Shown: positions 17,832 to 26,553 of the stretch, in pieces
Layout of the letters: each line of letters begins with the position of its first letter
Position numbering within the stretch: position 1 is the stretch's first letter
Origin: Microbacterium sp. 1.5R
GTDB lineage: Bacteria; Actinomycetota; Actinomycetes; Actinomycetales; Microbacteriaceae
Reading direction: 5' to 3'
NCBI RefSeq assembly: GCF_007667425.1
Contig: NZ_VDRC01000002.1
Span: 707,072 to 771,071, forward strand
Length of the DNA: 64,000 bases
Notes under the pieces: model-generated
Database searches by the model: none
Told to the model about the DNA's origin: nothing
Seen by the model: the letters and a program-made list of their open reading frames with translations, nothing else
Translations under genes and position numbers: made by a program

Positions 17832-18043
17832 TTTCGTGAATCTGGCCCCATTGCAACTCTGCAAGACCCGCACGTGAACCCCTGATGCACTGATCGTCCC
17901 CGTACGCCGTCTCTTCCGAGAGATCGTCGATCCGGGAGCACAGTGCTGAGGTCGGCTGGCGCCGAGCGTCAGCCCGTGCGATCGCGCGCAGCACCCGTTG
18001 CGCGTGTACCGCTCATGTCTTCGAGACCAAAGAGGGAGCACTC
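17798..18043 (+). promoter_or_regulatory. rho promoter and long 5' leader
   Basis: Extended -10 TGGTACAGT (hexamer 17798-17803) lies inside the 3' end of thrB. The following roughly 230 nt to the rho GTG contain no convincing gene, only short inverted repeats (TTGCA/TGCAA, CTCT/AGAG). Long rho leaders are known to carry feedback control in other bacteria; function here is inference. Confidence 0.45.
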
Positions 18044-19981
18044 GTGGAGAACTTCTCCGAGACCCAGAACGACCAGGCGGCCCCGGCCGCCGAAGCCCCG
18101 GCGTCCGCCGCGGCATCCGACACGGCGACCGAGGCGCCCGCGGCACCCGCCCGCAAGCGTGCTCCCCGGCGCGCGACCACCGCCAGCGCCGCGGCGAAGG
18201 CCGAGAAGGCCGCCGACACCGCAAACGCGACTCAGGCACCCGAGGCCCCCGCGGCTCCGGCCGCCGATGGCTCGGCATCCGACGCCCCCGCGGCAGAGGC
18301 GCCGAAGGCCAAGGCTCCCCGCCGCAGCCGCGCGAAGAAGGCCGACGCCGAGCCCGCAGCCGAGTCCGCAGAGGGTTCCGCCGTACCGGCGGTCGCCGAC
18401 AAGCCCGGCGACGCCGCGCCTGCGTCCGACGCGCCGGAGGCGACCGAGGAGCCCAAGAAGGGCCGAGGTCGCCGCACCGCCAAGAAGCCCGCTGCCGACA
18501 CCGAGGCGGCTCCGGCCGACGAGAAGCCGGCGGAGACCGCTCCGGCCGAGACCCAGAGCCAGGCTCCGGCGCAGACGTCCGGCGACTCCGGCTCCGACAA
18601 CGCCGACGGTGGCGAGGAGCAGGGCGGCCGCAGCCGTAACCGCAACCGCAGCCGTAACCGCGGACGCGGCCAGAACGGCAACGGCCAGCAGGAGCAGCAG
18701 CAGAGCGCCCCGGCCGACGACGAGCAGGGCGGCAACGGCCGCAACCGTCAGCGCAACAAGCGCCGCAACGGAGCGCCGACCGACGAGTTCGAGACCGAGA
18801 TCGGCGAAGACGACGTCCTGATCCCGATCGCCGGCATCCTCGACGTGCTCGACAACTACGCATTCGTGCGCACCACCGGCTACCTCGCCGGCCCGAGCGA
18901 CGTCTACGTCTCGCTCGGCCAGGTGAAGAAGTACAACCTGCGCAAGGGCGACGCTGTCGTCGGCTCGATCAAGCAGCCGCGCGAGGGCGAGCAGCAGGGG
19001 CGTCAGAAGTACAACGCTCTCGTCAAGGTCGACTCCATCAACGGACTGTCGGTCGACGACGCCGCCACGCGCGTCGAGTTCGGCAAGCTCACCCCGCTGT
19101 ACCCGCAGGAGCGCCTGCGCCTCGAGACCGCGCCCGAGAAGCTGACGCAGCGCATCATCGACCTGGTCGCCCCGATCGGCAAGGGTCAGCGCGGGCTCAT
19201 CGTCGCGCCGCCGAAGGCCGGCAAGACCATCGTGCTGCAGCAGATCGCCAACGCCATCGCGCAGAACAACCCCGAGGTGCACCTCATGGTCGTGCTCGTC
19301 GACGAGCGCCCCGAAGAGGTCACCGACATGGAGCGCACGGTCAAGGGCGAGGTCATCGCCTCGACCTTCGATCGCCCGGCCGAAGACCACACGACGGTCG
19401 CTGAGCTCGCGATCGAGCGCGCCAAGCGTCTCGTCGAGCTGGGGCGCGACGTCGTCGTGCTGCTCGACTCGATCACCCGGCTGGGTCGGGCGTACAACCT
19501 CGCCGCGCCCGCCTCGGGCCGCGTGCTGACGGGCGGCGTCGACGCGTCGGCGCTTTACCCGCCCAAGCGCTTCTTCGGTGCGGCGCGCAACATCGAGAAC
19601 GGCGGCTCGCTCACGATCCTCGCGACGGCTCTCGTCGAGACCGGTTCCAAGATGGACGAGGTCATCTTCGAGGAGTTCAAGGGCACCGGAAACAGCGAGC
19701 TCCGCCTGTCGCGTCAGCTGGCCGACAAGCGGATCTTCCCGGCGGTCGACGTCAACGCGTCGAGCACCCGCCGCGAGGAGATGCTCCTCTCGGCCGACGA
19801 GGTGAAGATCACCTGGAAGCTGCGCCGCGCCCTCGCCGGTCTCGACCAGCAGCAGGCCCTCGAGGTCGTGCTCGGCAAGCTGAAGGAGACCCACTCGAAC
19901 GTGGAGTTCCTCGTGCAGATGCAGAAGTCGATCCCGACGCTGCCCGCCGGCGGCCACGGGCACGACAACAACATCCGCTGA
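18044..19981 (+). CDS. rho: Transcription termination factor Rho
   Basis: Hexameric RNA-dependent helicase that ends transcription, 645 aa. About 245 N-terminal residues are low complexity: Ala/Pro/Glu-rich with basic islands, then an Arg/Asn-rich stretch ([15 protein letters not shown]). The RNA-binding OB fold follows ([20 protein letters not shown]). The ATPase domain carries Walker [18 protein letters not shown] at about 388, [12 protein letters not shown], and [13 protein letters not shown] see no SAP-like Rho_N helix bundle ahead of the OB fold. GTG start with GAGGGAG upstream. prfA follows 11 nt downstream. Confidence 0.96.
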   Translation: MENFSETQNDQAAPAAEAPASAAASDTATEAPAAPARKRAPRRATTASAAAKAEKAADTANATQAPEAPAAPAADGSASDAPAAEAPKAKAPRRSRAKKADAEPAAESAEGSAVPAVADKPGDAAPASDAPEATEEPKKGRGRRTAKKPAADTEAAPADEKPAETAPAETQSQAPAQTSGDSGSDNADGGEEQGGRSRNRNRSRNRGRGQNGNGQQEQQQSAPADDEQGGNGRNRQRNKRRNGAPTDEFETEIGEDDVLIPIAGILDVLDNYAFVRTTGYLAGPSDVYVSLGQVKKYNLRKGDAVVGSIKQPREGEQQGRQKYNALVKVDSINGLSVDDAATRVEFGKLTPLYPQERLRLETAPEKLTQRIIDLVAPIGKGQRGLIVAPPKAGKTIVLQQIANAIAQNNPEVHLMVVLVDERPEEVTDMERTVKGEVIASTFDRPAEDHTTVAELAIERAKRLVELGRDVVVLLDSITRLGRAYNLAAPASGRVLTGGVDASALYPPKRFFGAARNIENGGSLTILATALVETGSKMDEVIFEEFKGTGNSELRLSRQLADKRIFPAVDVNASSTRREEMLLSADEVKITWKLRRALAGLDQQQALEVVLGKLKETHSNVEFLVQMQKSIPTLPAGGHGHDNNIR

Positions 19982-19992
19982 GCGGAGGGGCC

Positions 19993-21072
19993 GTGTTCGA
20001 GTCCGTCCAGACTCTCATCGACGAGCACCGCCGGGTCCAGGAGGAACTCTCCGATCCGGCGGTGCACGCCGACGCCGCACGGGCGAAGCGGGTCAATCGT
20101 CGGTACGCCGAGCTCTCGCGCATCGTCGCGGCCCACGAGGCGTGGGTCGCGGCCACCGACGACCTCGACGCTGCGCGCGAACTGGCCAGGGAGGACGAGG
20201 CGTTCGCCGACGAGGTGCCCGCGCTCGAACAGGGCCTGCAGAGCGCGCAGGAGAAGCTCCGTCGGCTGCTGATCCCGCGGGATCCGGACGACGCCCGAGA
20301 CGTGATCATGGAGATCAAGGCGGGGGAGGGCGGTGCTGAGTCGGCGCTGTTCGCCGCCGACCTGCTGCGCATGTACGTGCAGTACGCCGCCTCGAAGGGC
20401 TGGAAGACCGAGCTCCTCGAGCGCAACGAGTCCGACCTCGGCGGCTACAAGGACGTGCAGGTCGCGATCAAGGGATCGTCATCCGACCCCGCGCAGGGCG
20501 TCTGGGCGCATCTCAAGTACGAGGGCGGCGTGCATCGTGTGCAGCGGGTGCCGGCGACCGAGTCGCAGGGACGCATCCACACCTCCACCACGGGTGTGCT
20601 GGTCTTCCCCGAGGTGGACGAGCCTGATGAGATCGAGATCAACCAGAACGATCTCAAGATCGACGTGTTCCGCTCGTCAGGACCCGGCGGGCAGTCGGTG
20701 AACACGACCGACTCGGCCGTGCGCATCACTCATGTGCCGACGGGGATCGTCGTCTCAATGCAGAACGAGAAGTCGCAGCTGCAGAACCGCGAGGCCGCGA
20801 TGCGCGTGCTCCGTGCGCGTCTCCTCGCGAAGCAGCAGGAGGAGTTGGATGCCGCGGCCTCCGACGCCCGCAAGTCGCAGATCCGCGGCATGGATCGTTC
20901 TGAGCGCATCCGCACCTACAACTTCCCCGAGAACCGGATCGCCGACCACCGCACCGGGTTCAAGGCCTACAACCTCGACCAGGTCATGGACGGAGCGCTC
21001 GAGCCGATCATCGAGAGCGCGATCCAGGCCGACGAAGAGGCCCGCCTAGCGGCCGTCGGCTCGGAGGGCTGA
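19993..21072 (+). CDS. prfA: Peptide chain release factor 1
   Basis: Class I release factor for UAA and UAG stops, 359 aa. The codon-reading PxT tripeptide is PAT in [15 protein letters not shown], and the peptidyl-transferase GGQ motif is [17 protein letters not shown] at about residue 232. GTG start 11 nt after rho, so the two are co-transcribed. In most genomes prmC, which methylates the GGQ glutamine, follows directly. Here it is 2 kb downstream beyond a small membrane-protein gene and cysE-cysK. Confidence 0.97.
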   Translation: MFESVQTLIDEHRRVQEELSDPAVHADAARAKRVNRRYAELSRIVAAHEAWVAATDDLDAARELAREDEAFADEVPALEQGLQSAQEKLRRLLIPRDPDDARDVIMEIKAGEGGAESALFAADLLRMYVQYAASKGWKTELLERNESDLGGYKDVQVAIKGSSSDPAQGVWAHLKYEGGVHRVQRVPATESQGRIHTSTTGVLVFPEVDEPDEIEINQNDLKIDVFRSSGPGGQSVNTTDSAVRITHVPTGIVVSMQNEKSQLQNREAAMRVLRARLLAKQQEELDAAASDARKSQIRGMDRSERIRTYNFPENRIADHRTGFKAYNLDQVMDGALEPIIESAIQADEEARLAAVGSEG

Positions 21073-21091
21073 CCGCACGAGCGCAGGGCGC

Positions 21092-21097
21092 TAGGCT
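21092..21097 (+). promoter_or_regulatory. Leaderless -10 for the small membrane protein
   Basis: TAGGCT, exactly 6 nt before the GTG at 21104. Confidence 0.6.
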
Positions 21098-21103
21098 CAG
21101 CGC

Positions 21104-21505
21104 GTGATCACCTTCCTGCTCCGCGCGGTGACGTATCTGGCCTCCGCCGCCCTCGGGCTGCTCGTCGCCGACATGCTGCTCGACGGGTTCCGCATCCAGT
21201 GGGATCGCTGGTGGGGTTTCGTCGTCTGCATCGTCGTCTTCGCCATCGTGCAGAGCATCCTCGCGCCGATCGCGAGCCGGCTCGCCGATCGGTACGCGCC
21301 CGTGCTGATGGGCGGAATCGGCATCATCTCGACGCTCGTCGCTCTCGTGATCGTCGTGCTGCTGCCGATCGGCGGCCTCCGCATCGTCGACGCCTCCGGG
21401 TGGTTGCTCGGCGCGCTGATCGTCTGGATCGTCACCGCGCTGGGCAGCGTACTGCTGCCGTTGCTGTTCCGCAGGAAGCGCGACAAGGAGCGCCGAGACC
21501 GCTGA
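21104..21505 (+). CDS. Four-helix membrane protein, phage-holin-like superfamily
   Basis: Small polytopic protein of 133 aa with four predicted helices separated by short loops, ending in a basic tail (RRKRDKERRDR). The pattern MITFLLRAVTYLASAALGLL and WWGFVVCIVVFAIVQSILAP resembles the chromosomal holin-like family common in actinobacteria. These proteins are not evidence of a prophage, and no phage gene is nearby. The function is unknown. It is convergent with cysE, with 1 nt between the stop codons. Confidence 0.72.
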   Translation: MITFLLRAVTYLASAALGLLVADMLLDGFRIQWDRWWGFVVCIVVFAIVQSILAPIASRLADRYAPVLMGGIGIISTLVALVIVVLLPIGGLRIVDASGWLLGALIVWIVTALGSVLLPLLFRRKRDKERRDR

Positions 21506-21506
21506 C

Positions 21507-22076
21507 TCAGATCGAGTACTCGGGCGCGGTGAGCAGCGCCCGGGTGTCCTCTCCGACCGTGCGCCCGCGGGGCTTCGCCGGGATTCCGACGAGGATGCTG
21601 TCGGCCGGTGCGTCGCGCGTGACGACGGCGTTCGCGCCGACCACCGAGTGCGCTCCGATCGTGACGGGACCGAGGATCTTCGCTCCCGCCCCCACGGCGA
21701 CGCCGTCGCCGATGGTCGGGTGCCGTTTGCCGGAGTCCCGGGTCCGACCGCCGAGCGTGACGCCGTGGTACAGCATCACGTCGTCGCCGATCTCCGCCGT
21801 CTCGCCGATCACGACGCCCATGCCGTGGTCGATGAAGAATCTGCGCCCGATGCGCGCCCCGGGGTGGATCTCGACCCCCGTGAGCCACCGCGAGATCTGC
21901 GACCCTGCGCGGGCGAGGAGCCTCAGGTGACGACGCCACAGCGCATGCGAGACGCGGTGCGCCCAGATGGCGTGCAGTCCCGGGTACAGCAGAGCGACCT
22001 CGACGGCGCTGCGCGCCGCCGGGTCGCGGAGACGCGCCGCGGCGACGTCCTCGCGCAGTCGACCGATGACGTTCAT
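21507..22076 (-). CDS. cysE: Serine O-acetyltransferase (short form)
   Basis: Acetyl-CoA-dependent formation of O-acetylserine, the first committed step of cysteine synthesis. The 189-aa protein is the short CysE type lacking the long N-terminal helical domain of the enteric enzyme. The left-handed parallel beta-helix is visible as hexapeptide repeats ([35 protein letters not shown]). The catalytic His regions ([11 protein letters not shown]) are intact, and the C-terminus ends in isoleucine (EYSI), as required for docking into CysK. It starts 8 nt after cysK on the same strand, so the two form a cysK-cysE operon. Confidence 0.95.
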   Translation of the reverse strand: MNVIGRLREDVAAARLRDPAARSAVEVALLYPGLHAIWAHRVSHALWRRHLRLLARAGSQISRWLTGVEIHPGARIGRRFFIDHGMGVVIGETAEIGDDVMLYHGVTLGGRTRDSGKRHPTIGDGVAVGAGAKILGPVTIGAHSVVGANAVVTRDAPADSILVGIPAKPRGRTVGEDTRALLTAPEYSI

Positions 22077-22084
22077 CGGGCGGA

Positions 22085-23023
22085 TCAGGCCTCGCGCAGG
22101 TGCTCGTACAGAGCGGTCGACAGGTACCGCTCGCCGAACGAGGGGATGATCACGACGATGGTCTTGCCCGCGGCCTCGGGGCGCTTGGCGATCTCGAGCG
22201 CCGCCCAGATCGCGGCGCCGCTCGACATGCCCACGAGGATGCCCTCGCCGGCCGCGGTCTCGCGCGCGACGCGGATGGCGTCGTCGAACGTCACGTCGAT
22301 GACCTCGTCGAGCACCTCGCGGTCGAGGATGGGCGGCACGAAGTTCGGGCCGATGCCCTGGATCTTGTGGGGCCCGGGGTGGCCCTCGGTGAGGATGGGG
22401 GAGTCCTTGGGCTCCACTGCGACGACCTTCACGCCGGGGATCCGCTCCTTGAGCACCTGGCCGACGCCGGTGATGGTGCCGCCAGTGCCGATGCCGGCGA
22501 CGAAGTAGTCGACGTGGCCGTCGGTGTCGCGCAGGATCTCCTCGGCGGTGGTCTTGCGGTGGATCGCCGGGTTCGCCTCGTTCGCGAACTGCTTGGCGAG
22601 CACGGCGCCCGGCGTCTTCGCCGCGATGGCCTCGGCCTCGGCGACCGCGTGCGTCATGCCCTTGGTCGGGTCGGTGAGCACGAGCTCGGCGCCGAACGCC
22701 TTGAGCAGCAGTCGGCGCTCCTTCGACATCGAAGCGGGCATCGTGAGGATCACCTTGTAGCCGCGGGCGGCGCCGACCATCGCGAGCGCGATGCCGGTGT
22801 TGCCGCTGGTGGCCTCAACGATCGTGCCGCCGGGCTGCAGCTCGCCCGACGCCTCCGCGGCGTCGACGATCGCGATCCCGAGGCGGTCCTTGACGCTCGA
22901 CGCCGGGTTGTAGAACTCGAGCTTGGCGAGAACCGTGGCGTCGAGGCCCTCGGTCACCCTGTTGAGGCGGACCAGCGGAGTGTTGCCGAACGCCGTGGTG
23001 ATGTCGGAGTGGATGCCGGGCAT
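22085..23023 (-). CDS. cysK: Cysteine synthase A (O-acetylserine sulfhydrylase)
   Basis: PLP enzyme making cysteine from O-acetylserine and sulfide, 312 aa. The PLP lysine is Lys45 in [20 protein letters not shown], the substrate loop is [19 protein letters not shown], and the phosphate-binding loop is [17 protein letters not shown]. The ATG at 23023 has AGGAAGG upstream and matches the conserved start [19 protein letters not shown]; longer in-frame readings lack support. A TAGGCT hexamer (23058-23063) gives a leader of about 28 nt. It is divergent from prmC and followed by cysE. Confidence 0.96.
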   Translation of the reverse strand: MPGIHSDITTAFGNTPLVRLNRVTEGLDATVLAKLEFYNPASSVKDRLGIAIVDAAEASGELQPGGTIVEATSGNTGIALAMVGAARGYKVILTMPASMSKERRLLLKAFGAELVLTDPTKGMTHAVAEAEAIAAKTPGAVLAKQFANEANPAIHRKTTAEEILRDTDGHVDYFVAGIGTGGTITGVGQVLKERIPGVKVVAVEPKDSPILTEGHPGPHKIQGIGPNFVPPILDREVLDEVIDVTFDDAIRVARETAAGEGILVGMSSGAAIWAALEIAKRPEAAGKTIVVIIPSFGERYLSTALYEHLREA

Positions 23024-23057
23024 GGGAGCGCCTTCCTGTGCGGGGTGACTGGGCTCC

Positions 23058-23114
23058 AGCCTAGGCGAGCGCCCGGTGCGGGGCGGCAATGTGACGGGTG
23101 CGGCGCTCTACGCT
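23058..23114. promoter_or_regulatory. Divergent promoters cysK / prmC
   Basis: Minus-strand -10 TAGGCT (23058-23063) serves cysK. Plus-strand TACGCT (23109-23114) lies 7 nt before the prmC ATG and fits a leaderless start, although GGAGGG is also present in the spacer. Confidence 0.5.
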
Positions 23115-23121
23115 GGAGGGC

Positions 23122-23982
23122 ATGCCCGACACCTCTCTCGCCGCTCTCGTGCGTGCTGCCGCAGTGCGGCTCGCCGCCGCAGGCGTCCCCGATCCGCTGG
23201 TCGACGCCGAGCTCCTCGCCGGGCATGTCCTCGGCGTCCGTCGGGGCGAGGTGCAGGCGGCGACCATCCGGGGCGACGCTGTGTCGGAGGCGGACGCCGC
23301 CGCGCTCGACGCGCTCGTCACGCGGCGGGAGGGTCGCGAGCCGCTGCAGCACCTCACCGGCACCGCACCCTTCCGTCACCTCGAGCTGGCTGTCGGGCCC
23401 GGGGTCTTCGTGCCGCGGCCGGAGACCGAGACAGTGGTCCAGTTCGCGATCGATGCCCTGCTGGCGGCCCCTGAGCCCGCTCCGATCGGCATCGATCTCG
23501 GAACGGGGTCCGGAGCGATCGCCCTCGCCATGGCGACAGAGGTGCCCCACGCCCGGGTGTTCGCGACCGAGCTGTCGCCCGAGGCCTTCCCCTGGGCGCA
23601 GCGCAACACCGCCGACGCGGCGAACCTGACGCTGGTGAACGAGGACTTGGGCGACGCGTTCCGCGACCTCGACGGTATGGCCTCGGTAGTGATCTCGAAC
23701 CCGCCGTACGTGCCGGATGCCGCGGTGCCGCGCGACCCGGAGGTGCGGCTCTTCGATCCGGCCATGGCGCTGTACGGCGGGGAGGACGGACTCGACATCG
23801 TCCGCGTGCTCAGCACCCGCGCTCTCGATCTGCTGCGACCCGGCGGTCTGCTGGTCATCGAGCACGGTGAGCTCCAGGGGGAGGAGATCCGCAGCATCCT
23901 CACCGTTGACGGATGGCGCGCGGCAGCGACCCATCGCGACCTCACGCTGCGCGACCGAGCGACCACGGCCCTGCGCCCCTGA
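23122..23982 (+). CDS. prmC: Release-factor glutamine methyltransferase
   Basis: SAM-dependent N5-methylation of the GGQ glutamine of RF1 and RF2, 286 aa. The N-terminal helical domain (LVDAELLAGHVLGV; REPLQHLTGTAPFRHLELAV) leads to the methyltransferase core with GIDLGTGSGAIALAMATEV and the catalytic NPPY in VISNPPYVPDA. ATG at 23122 with GGAGGG just upstream. It is separated from its usual partner prfA by three genes but keeps the usual downstream neighbour tsaC. Confidence 0.94.
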   Translation: MPDTSLAALVRAAAVRLAAAGVPDPLVDAELLAGHVLGVRRGEVQAATIRGDAVSEADAAALDALVTRREGREPLQHLTGTAPFRHLELAVGPGVFVPRPETETVVQFAIDALLAAPEPAPIGIDLGTGSGAIALAMATEVPHARVFATELSPEAFPWAQRNTADAANLTLVNEDLGDAFRDLDGMASVVISNPPYVPDAAVPRDPEVRLFDPAMALYGGEDGLDIVRVLSTRALDLLRPGGLLVIEHGELQGEEIRSILTVDGWRAAATHRDLTLRDRATTALRP

Positions 23983-24017
23983 CGGCGGCGTCACCGGTCG
24001 CACAGGCACCCGGCGTC

Positions 24018-24023
24018 TAGAAT
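24018..24023 (+). promoter_or_regulatory. Candidate -10 for the TsaC-type gene
   Basis: TAGAAT, 9 nt before the ATG at 24033, with GGAAGG between. Confidence 0.45.
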
Positions 24024-24032
24024 CGGAAGGTC

Positions 24033-24737
24033 ATGTCCACCATCTTCGACTGCGGCGACGAGTCCGAGCTCCTCGCCGGCATGCGCCACGCGCGCCAGGC
24101 CATCGCCAGGGGCGAGCTCATCGTGATGCCCACCGACACGGTCTACGGCGTCGCCGCCGACGCGTTCTCCCCTGCGGCGGTGCAACGGCTCCTCGATGCG
24201 AAGGGCCGTGGGCGCAACCAGCCGCCACCCGTGCTGATCGGCACGAAGGACACGCTGCTCGCCCTCGCCGAGTCGGTGCCGGAGCCCGTTCAGCGGCTCG
24301 TCGACGAGTTCTGGCCCGGTGGGCTGACGATCGTGCTCCCAGCGCAGCCGTCGCTGGTGTGGGATCTCGGTGAGACGGAGGGCACCGTCGCCGTGCGCAT
24401 GCCCGAGGGACGCGTCGCGCTCGAACTCCTCGCCGAGACGGGGCCGCTCGCCGTCTCGAGCGCGAACCTCACCGGCCGCGACGCGGCCATCTCGGCGTAC
24501 GACGCCGAGCGGATGCTGGGCGACAGCGTCGCCGTGTACCTCGCCGACGGGCTCAGCCGGGAGGGCATCGCCTCGACGATCGTCGACGCTACGTCGCTCG
24601 TGCCGCGCGGGATGGAGCAGACGACCGGTACGGCGCGCATCCTCCGTCAGGGTGCTGTCAGCCGCGAGCGGCTCGAGGAGGTGCTCGGCGACCTGCTCGA
24701 GCCGGCTCCGGAGGTCGAGGCGGACGAGAGTTCGTGA
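24033..24737 (+). CDS. L-threonylcarbamoyladenylate synthase (TsaC/Sua5/YrdC family)
   Basis: Makes threonylcarbamoyl-AMP from threonine, bicarbonate and ATP for the t6A modification at position 37 of ANN-decoding tRNAs. The 234-aa protein has the YrdC signature IVMPTDTVYGVAADAFSPAA, then RNQPPPVLIG, FWPGGLTIVLPA, and the product-site region PLAVSSANLTGRDAA. It is longer than TsaC alone but lacks a full Sua5 C-terminal domain. It overlaps the next gene by 4 nt. The order prmC-tsaC-wecA-atp is the standard one for these actinobacteria. Confidence 0.93.
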   Translation: MSTIFDCGDESELLAGMRHARQAIARGELIVMPTDTVYGVAADAFSPAAVQRLLDAKGRGRNQPPPVLIGTKDTLLALAESVPEPVQRLVDEFWPGGLTIVLPAQPSLVWDLGETEGTVAVRMPEGRVALELLAETGPLAVSSANLTGRDAAISAYDAERMLGDSVAVYLADGLSREGIASTIVDATSLVPRGMEQTTGTARILRQGAVSRERLEEVLGDLLEPAPEVEADESS

Positions 24738-25903
24738 AGCAGTACGTCTTCACGGTCCTCATCACCGCCGCGATCACGTTCGTGCTCACCTGGGCGGTGT
24801 TGAAGGTGAGCCTGCGGTTCAAGCTCTACCCGGCGATCCGTGAGCGCGATGTGCACACGACTCCGAAGCCGCGGCTCGGGGGAGTGGCCATCTTCCTGGG
24901 CATCGCGGTGGCGATGGGCGTCTCCGCCGCGAACCCCTTCTTCGCGACCATCTGGATGCCGCCGCAGACGATGTGGTCGGTGCTCGCCGCAGCCTTCCTC
25001 ATCGCGGTCATCGGCGTCGTCGACGACCTCTGGGACCTCGACTGGATGATCAAGCTCGGCGCGCAGTTTCTCGCCGCCGGCATCATCACCGTCGGGGGAG
25101 GGCTGCAGATCCTCTCACTGCCGTTCGGCGACCTCATCGTCTTCTCGAGCTGGCTGAGCATCACGATCACGATGTTCGCGATCGTGATCGTCATGAACGC
25201 CGTGAACTTCATCGACGGCCTCGACGGACTCGTCGCCGGCGTCTGCCTCATCGCGAACGGCGTCTTCTTCGCCTACTCCTACATCCTCACGCGCGACACC
25301 GGTGCCTCGAGCTACTTCAACCTGGCCTCCTTCCTCGCCGCCGTCCTCATCGGCGCCTGCATCGGGTTCCTTCCGTTCAACTGGAGTCCGGCGAAGATCT
25401 TCATGGGGGACTCGGGCGCGTTGGTGCTCGGGCTGCTCATGGCCACATCGGCGATCGCGGTCACCGGGCAGCTCGAGCCGTCCGCGCTCGACCTCGAGCG
25501 GCTGGGCCGTTCACAGCTGCTGGGTGCCTTCATCCCGATCCTGCTGCCGCTGCTCGTGGTGCTGCTGCCGCTGCTCGATTTCGGACTCGCGGTGCTGCGG
25601 CGGATGAACGCGGGCAAGAGCCCGTTCTCGCCCGATCGCAAGCACCTGCACCACCGGATGCTGGACCTCGGTCACCGCGACCGTGACGCGGTGCTCATCT
25701 TCTACGCCTGGACGGCGATCATCTCGTTCGCCGTGCTGCTCATGTACGTCGGCGCCCGCGAGGACTGGCCGGGCCAGTACCTCCCCGGCGTCGCCTTCGG
25801 CGTGGTGGGTATCGTCGCCTGCCTCGTCATCACCCTCATGCCTTCCCGTCGCAAGAAGCCGGCGACCGCCCCCGAGCCCGACCCGACCTCCCTGGAGTCC
25901 TGA
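24734..25903 (+). CDS. WecA/MraY-family undecaprenyl-phosphate sugar-1-phosphate transferase
   Basis: Polytopic enzyme of 389 aa (about 11 helices) that moves a HexNAc-1-phosphate from UDP-sugar to polyprenyl phosphate, starting cell-wall polymer synthesis. Motifs: RERDVHTTPKPRLGGVAIFLG near residue 40, the aspartate pair GVVDDLWDLDW, the catalytic block NAVNFIDGLDGLVAGV, FMGDSGALVLGLL, and the His motif SPDRKHLHHRMLDLGHRD. This is closer to WecA/TagO than to MraY; GlcNAc is the likely sugar. GTG start overlaps the preceding gene by 4 nt, and its stop overlaps the next ATG (TGATG). Confidence 0.92.
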   Translation: MKQYVFTVLITAAITFVLTWAVLKVSLRFKLYPAIRERDVHTTPKPRLGGVAIFLGIAVAMGVSAANPFFATIWMPPQTMWSVLAAAFLIAVIGVVDDLWDLDWMIKLGAQFLAAGIITVGGGLQILSLPFGDLIVFSSWLSITITMFAIVIVMNAVNFIDGLDGLVAGVCLIANGVFFAYSYILTRDTGASSYFNLASFLAAVLIGACIGFLPFNWSPAKIFMGDSGALVLGLLMATSAIAVTGQLEPSALDLERLGRSQLLGAFIPILLPLLVVLLPLLDFGLAVLRRMNAGKSPFSPDRKHLHHRMLDLGHRDRDAVLIFYAWTAIISFAVLLMYVGAREDWPGQYLPGVAFGVVGIVACLVITLMPSRRKKPATAPEPDPTSLES

Positions 25904-26406
25904 TGAGCCCGAACCCCGTATCCAGCACGCCGATCCTGCGAAGGGTCCTCACGTGGTCGGCCGTCGCGACGGTCGTCCTCGCGATCGCGGCCGCGATCGT
26001 CGGGTACGTCGTCGCGGAGGGGGAGGGCCTCGTCAGCGGGCTGCTCGGCGTGCTGCTCGCCGCCGTCTTCCTCGGCATCACCGGCACGAGCATCCTGATC
26101 GCCAATCGCTGGTACGGAGAGCCGCTGTACGTGCAGTTCTTCTTCGCCCTCGTGCTCGGCGGATGGATCCTGAAGCTAATCGTGTTCTTCCTGGTGATCG
26201 TCGTGCTCAAAGATCAGCAGTGGATCCAGCCGGTCGTCTTCTTCGTCTCGATCGTCGCGGGCGTGCTGGTCTCGCTCGTGGTCGACGCGGTCGTCATCAG
26301 CAGGATGCGCCTGCCTGTCGTCAGCGATTCCTCGCTCCCGACGGAGGTTCCGGAGGACACGGCACCCGGCGCGGCACCCGCTGAGGACGGCCCCGCGCGG
26401 TCCTAG
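25903..26406 (+). CDS. AtpI-like small membrane protein
   Basis: Protein of 167 aa with four hydrophobic helices (about residues 18-40, 45-68, 77-100 and 108-135) and an acidic Pro/Ala tail. Its position directly ahead of atpB, four-helix layout and length fit the loosely conserved subunit-I slot of actinobacterial ATP synthase operons, whose products help assemble the c-ring in other bacteria. Sequence identity to AtpI is not obvious, so the assignment is by context. The ATG overlaps the stop of the WecA-type gene. Confidence 0.65.
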   Translation: MSPNPVSSTPILRRVLTWSAVATVVLAIAAAIVGYVVAEGEGLVSGLLGVLLAAVFLGITGTSILIANRWYGEPLYVQFFFALVLGGWILKLIVFFLVIVVLKDQQWIQPVVFFVSIVAGVLVSLVVDAVVISRMRLPVVSDSSLPTEVPEDTAPGAAPAEDGPARS

Positions 26407-26424
26407 GGCACCCCTGGATTCTGA

Positions 26425-26430
26425 TAGTGT
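26425..26430 (+). promoter_or_regulatory. Candidate atp-operon leaderless -10
   Basis: TAGTGT, exactly 6 nt before the GTG at 26437, which opens a short frame ending on the atpB start codon. Confidence 0.5.
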
Positions 26431-26436
26431 TGACGA

Positions 26437-26553
26437 GTGCCCGCCGCTCGCCCGCGAGCGCTTGCGCAGAAGCACACCGACCATCGTCGCCCCGGTCCTG
26501 ATCCGGTGCCCCGAAGCTGGAGCCCGCGCTGTTCAATCTTGCTGCGACCCTGA
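26437..26553 (+). CDS. Possible leader peptide of the atp operon (38 aa)
   Basis: Short frame opening with GTG 6 nt after TAGTGT and closing with a TGA that shares its A with the atpB ATG (TGATG). The product would be basic (eight Arg, one Lys, two His), with no transmembrane segment and no recognised family. atpB itself has no ribosome site, so coupled translation would explain its initiation. Neither expression nor conservation can be tested here; it may instead be untranslated leader. Confidence 0.4.
   Translation: MPAARPRALAQKHTDHRRPGPDPVPRSWSPRCSILLRP

Noticed and set aside
17836..17877. 13-codon frame in the rho leader as a leader peptide
   Set aside because: No -10 at the leaderless distance and no well-placed ribosome site; kept only as part of the untranslated leader.
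21104..21505. Holin-like gene as a prophage remnant
   Set aside because: No integrase, capsid, lysin or attachment repeats nearby; this family is a normal chromosomal membrane protein in actinobacteria.
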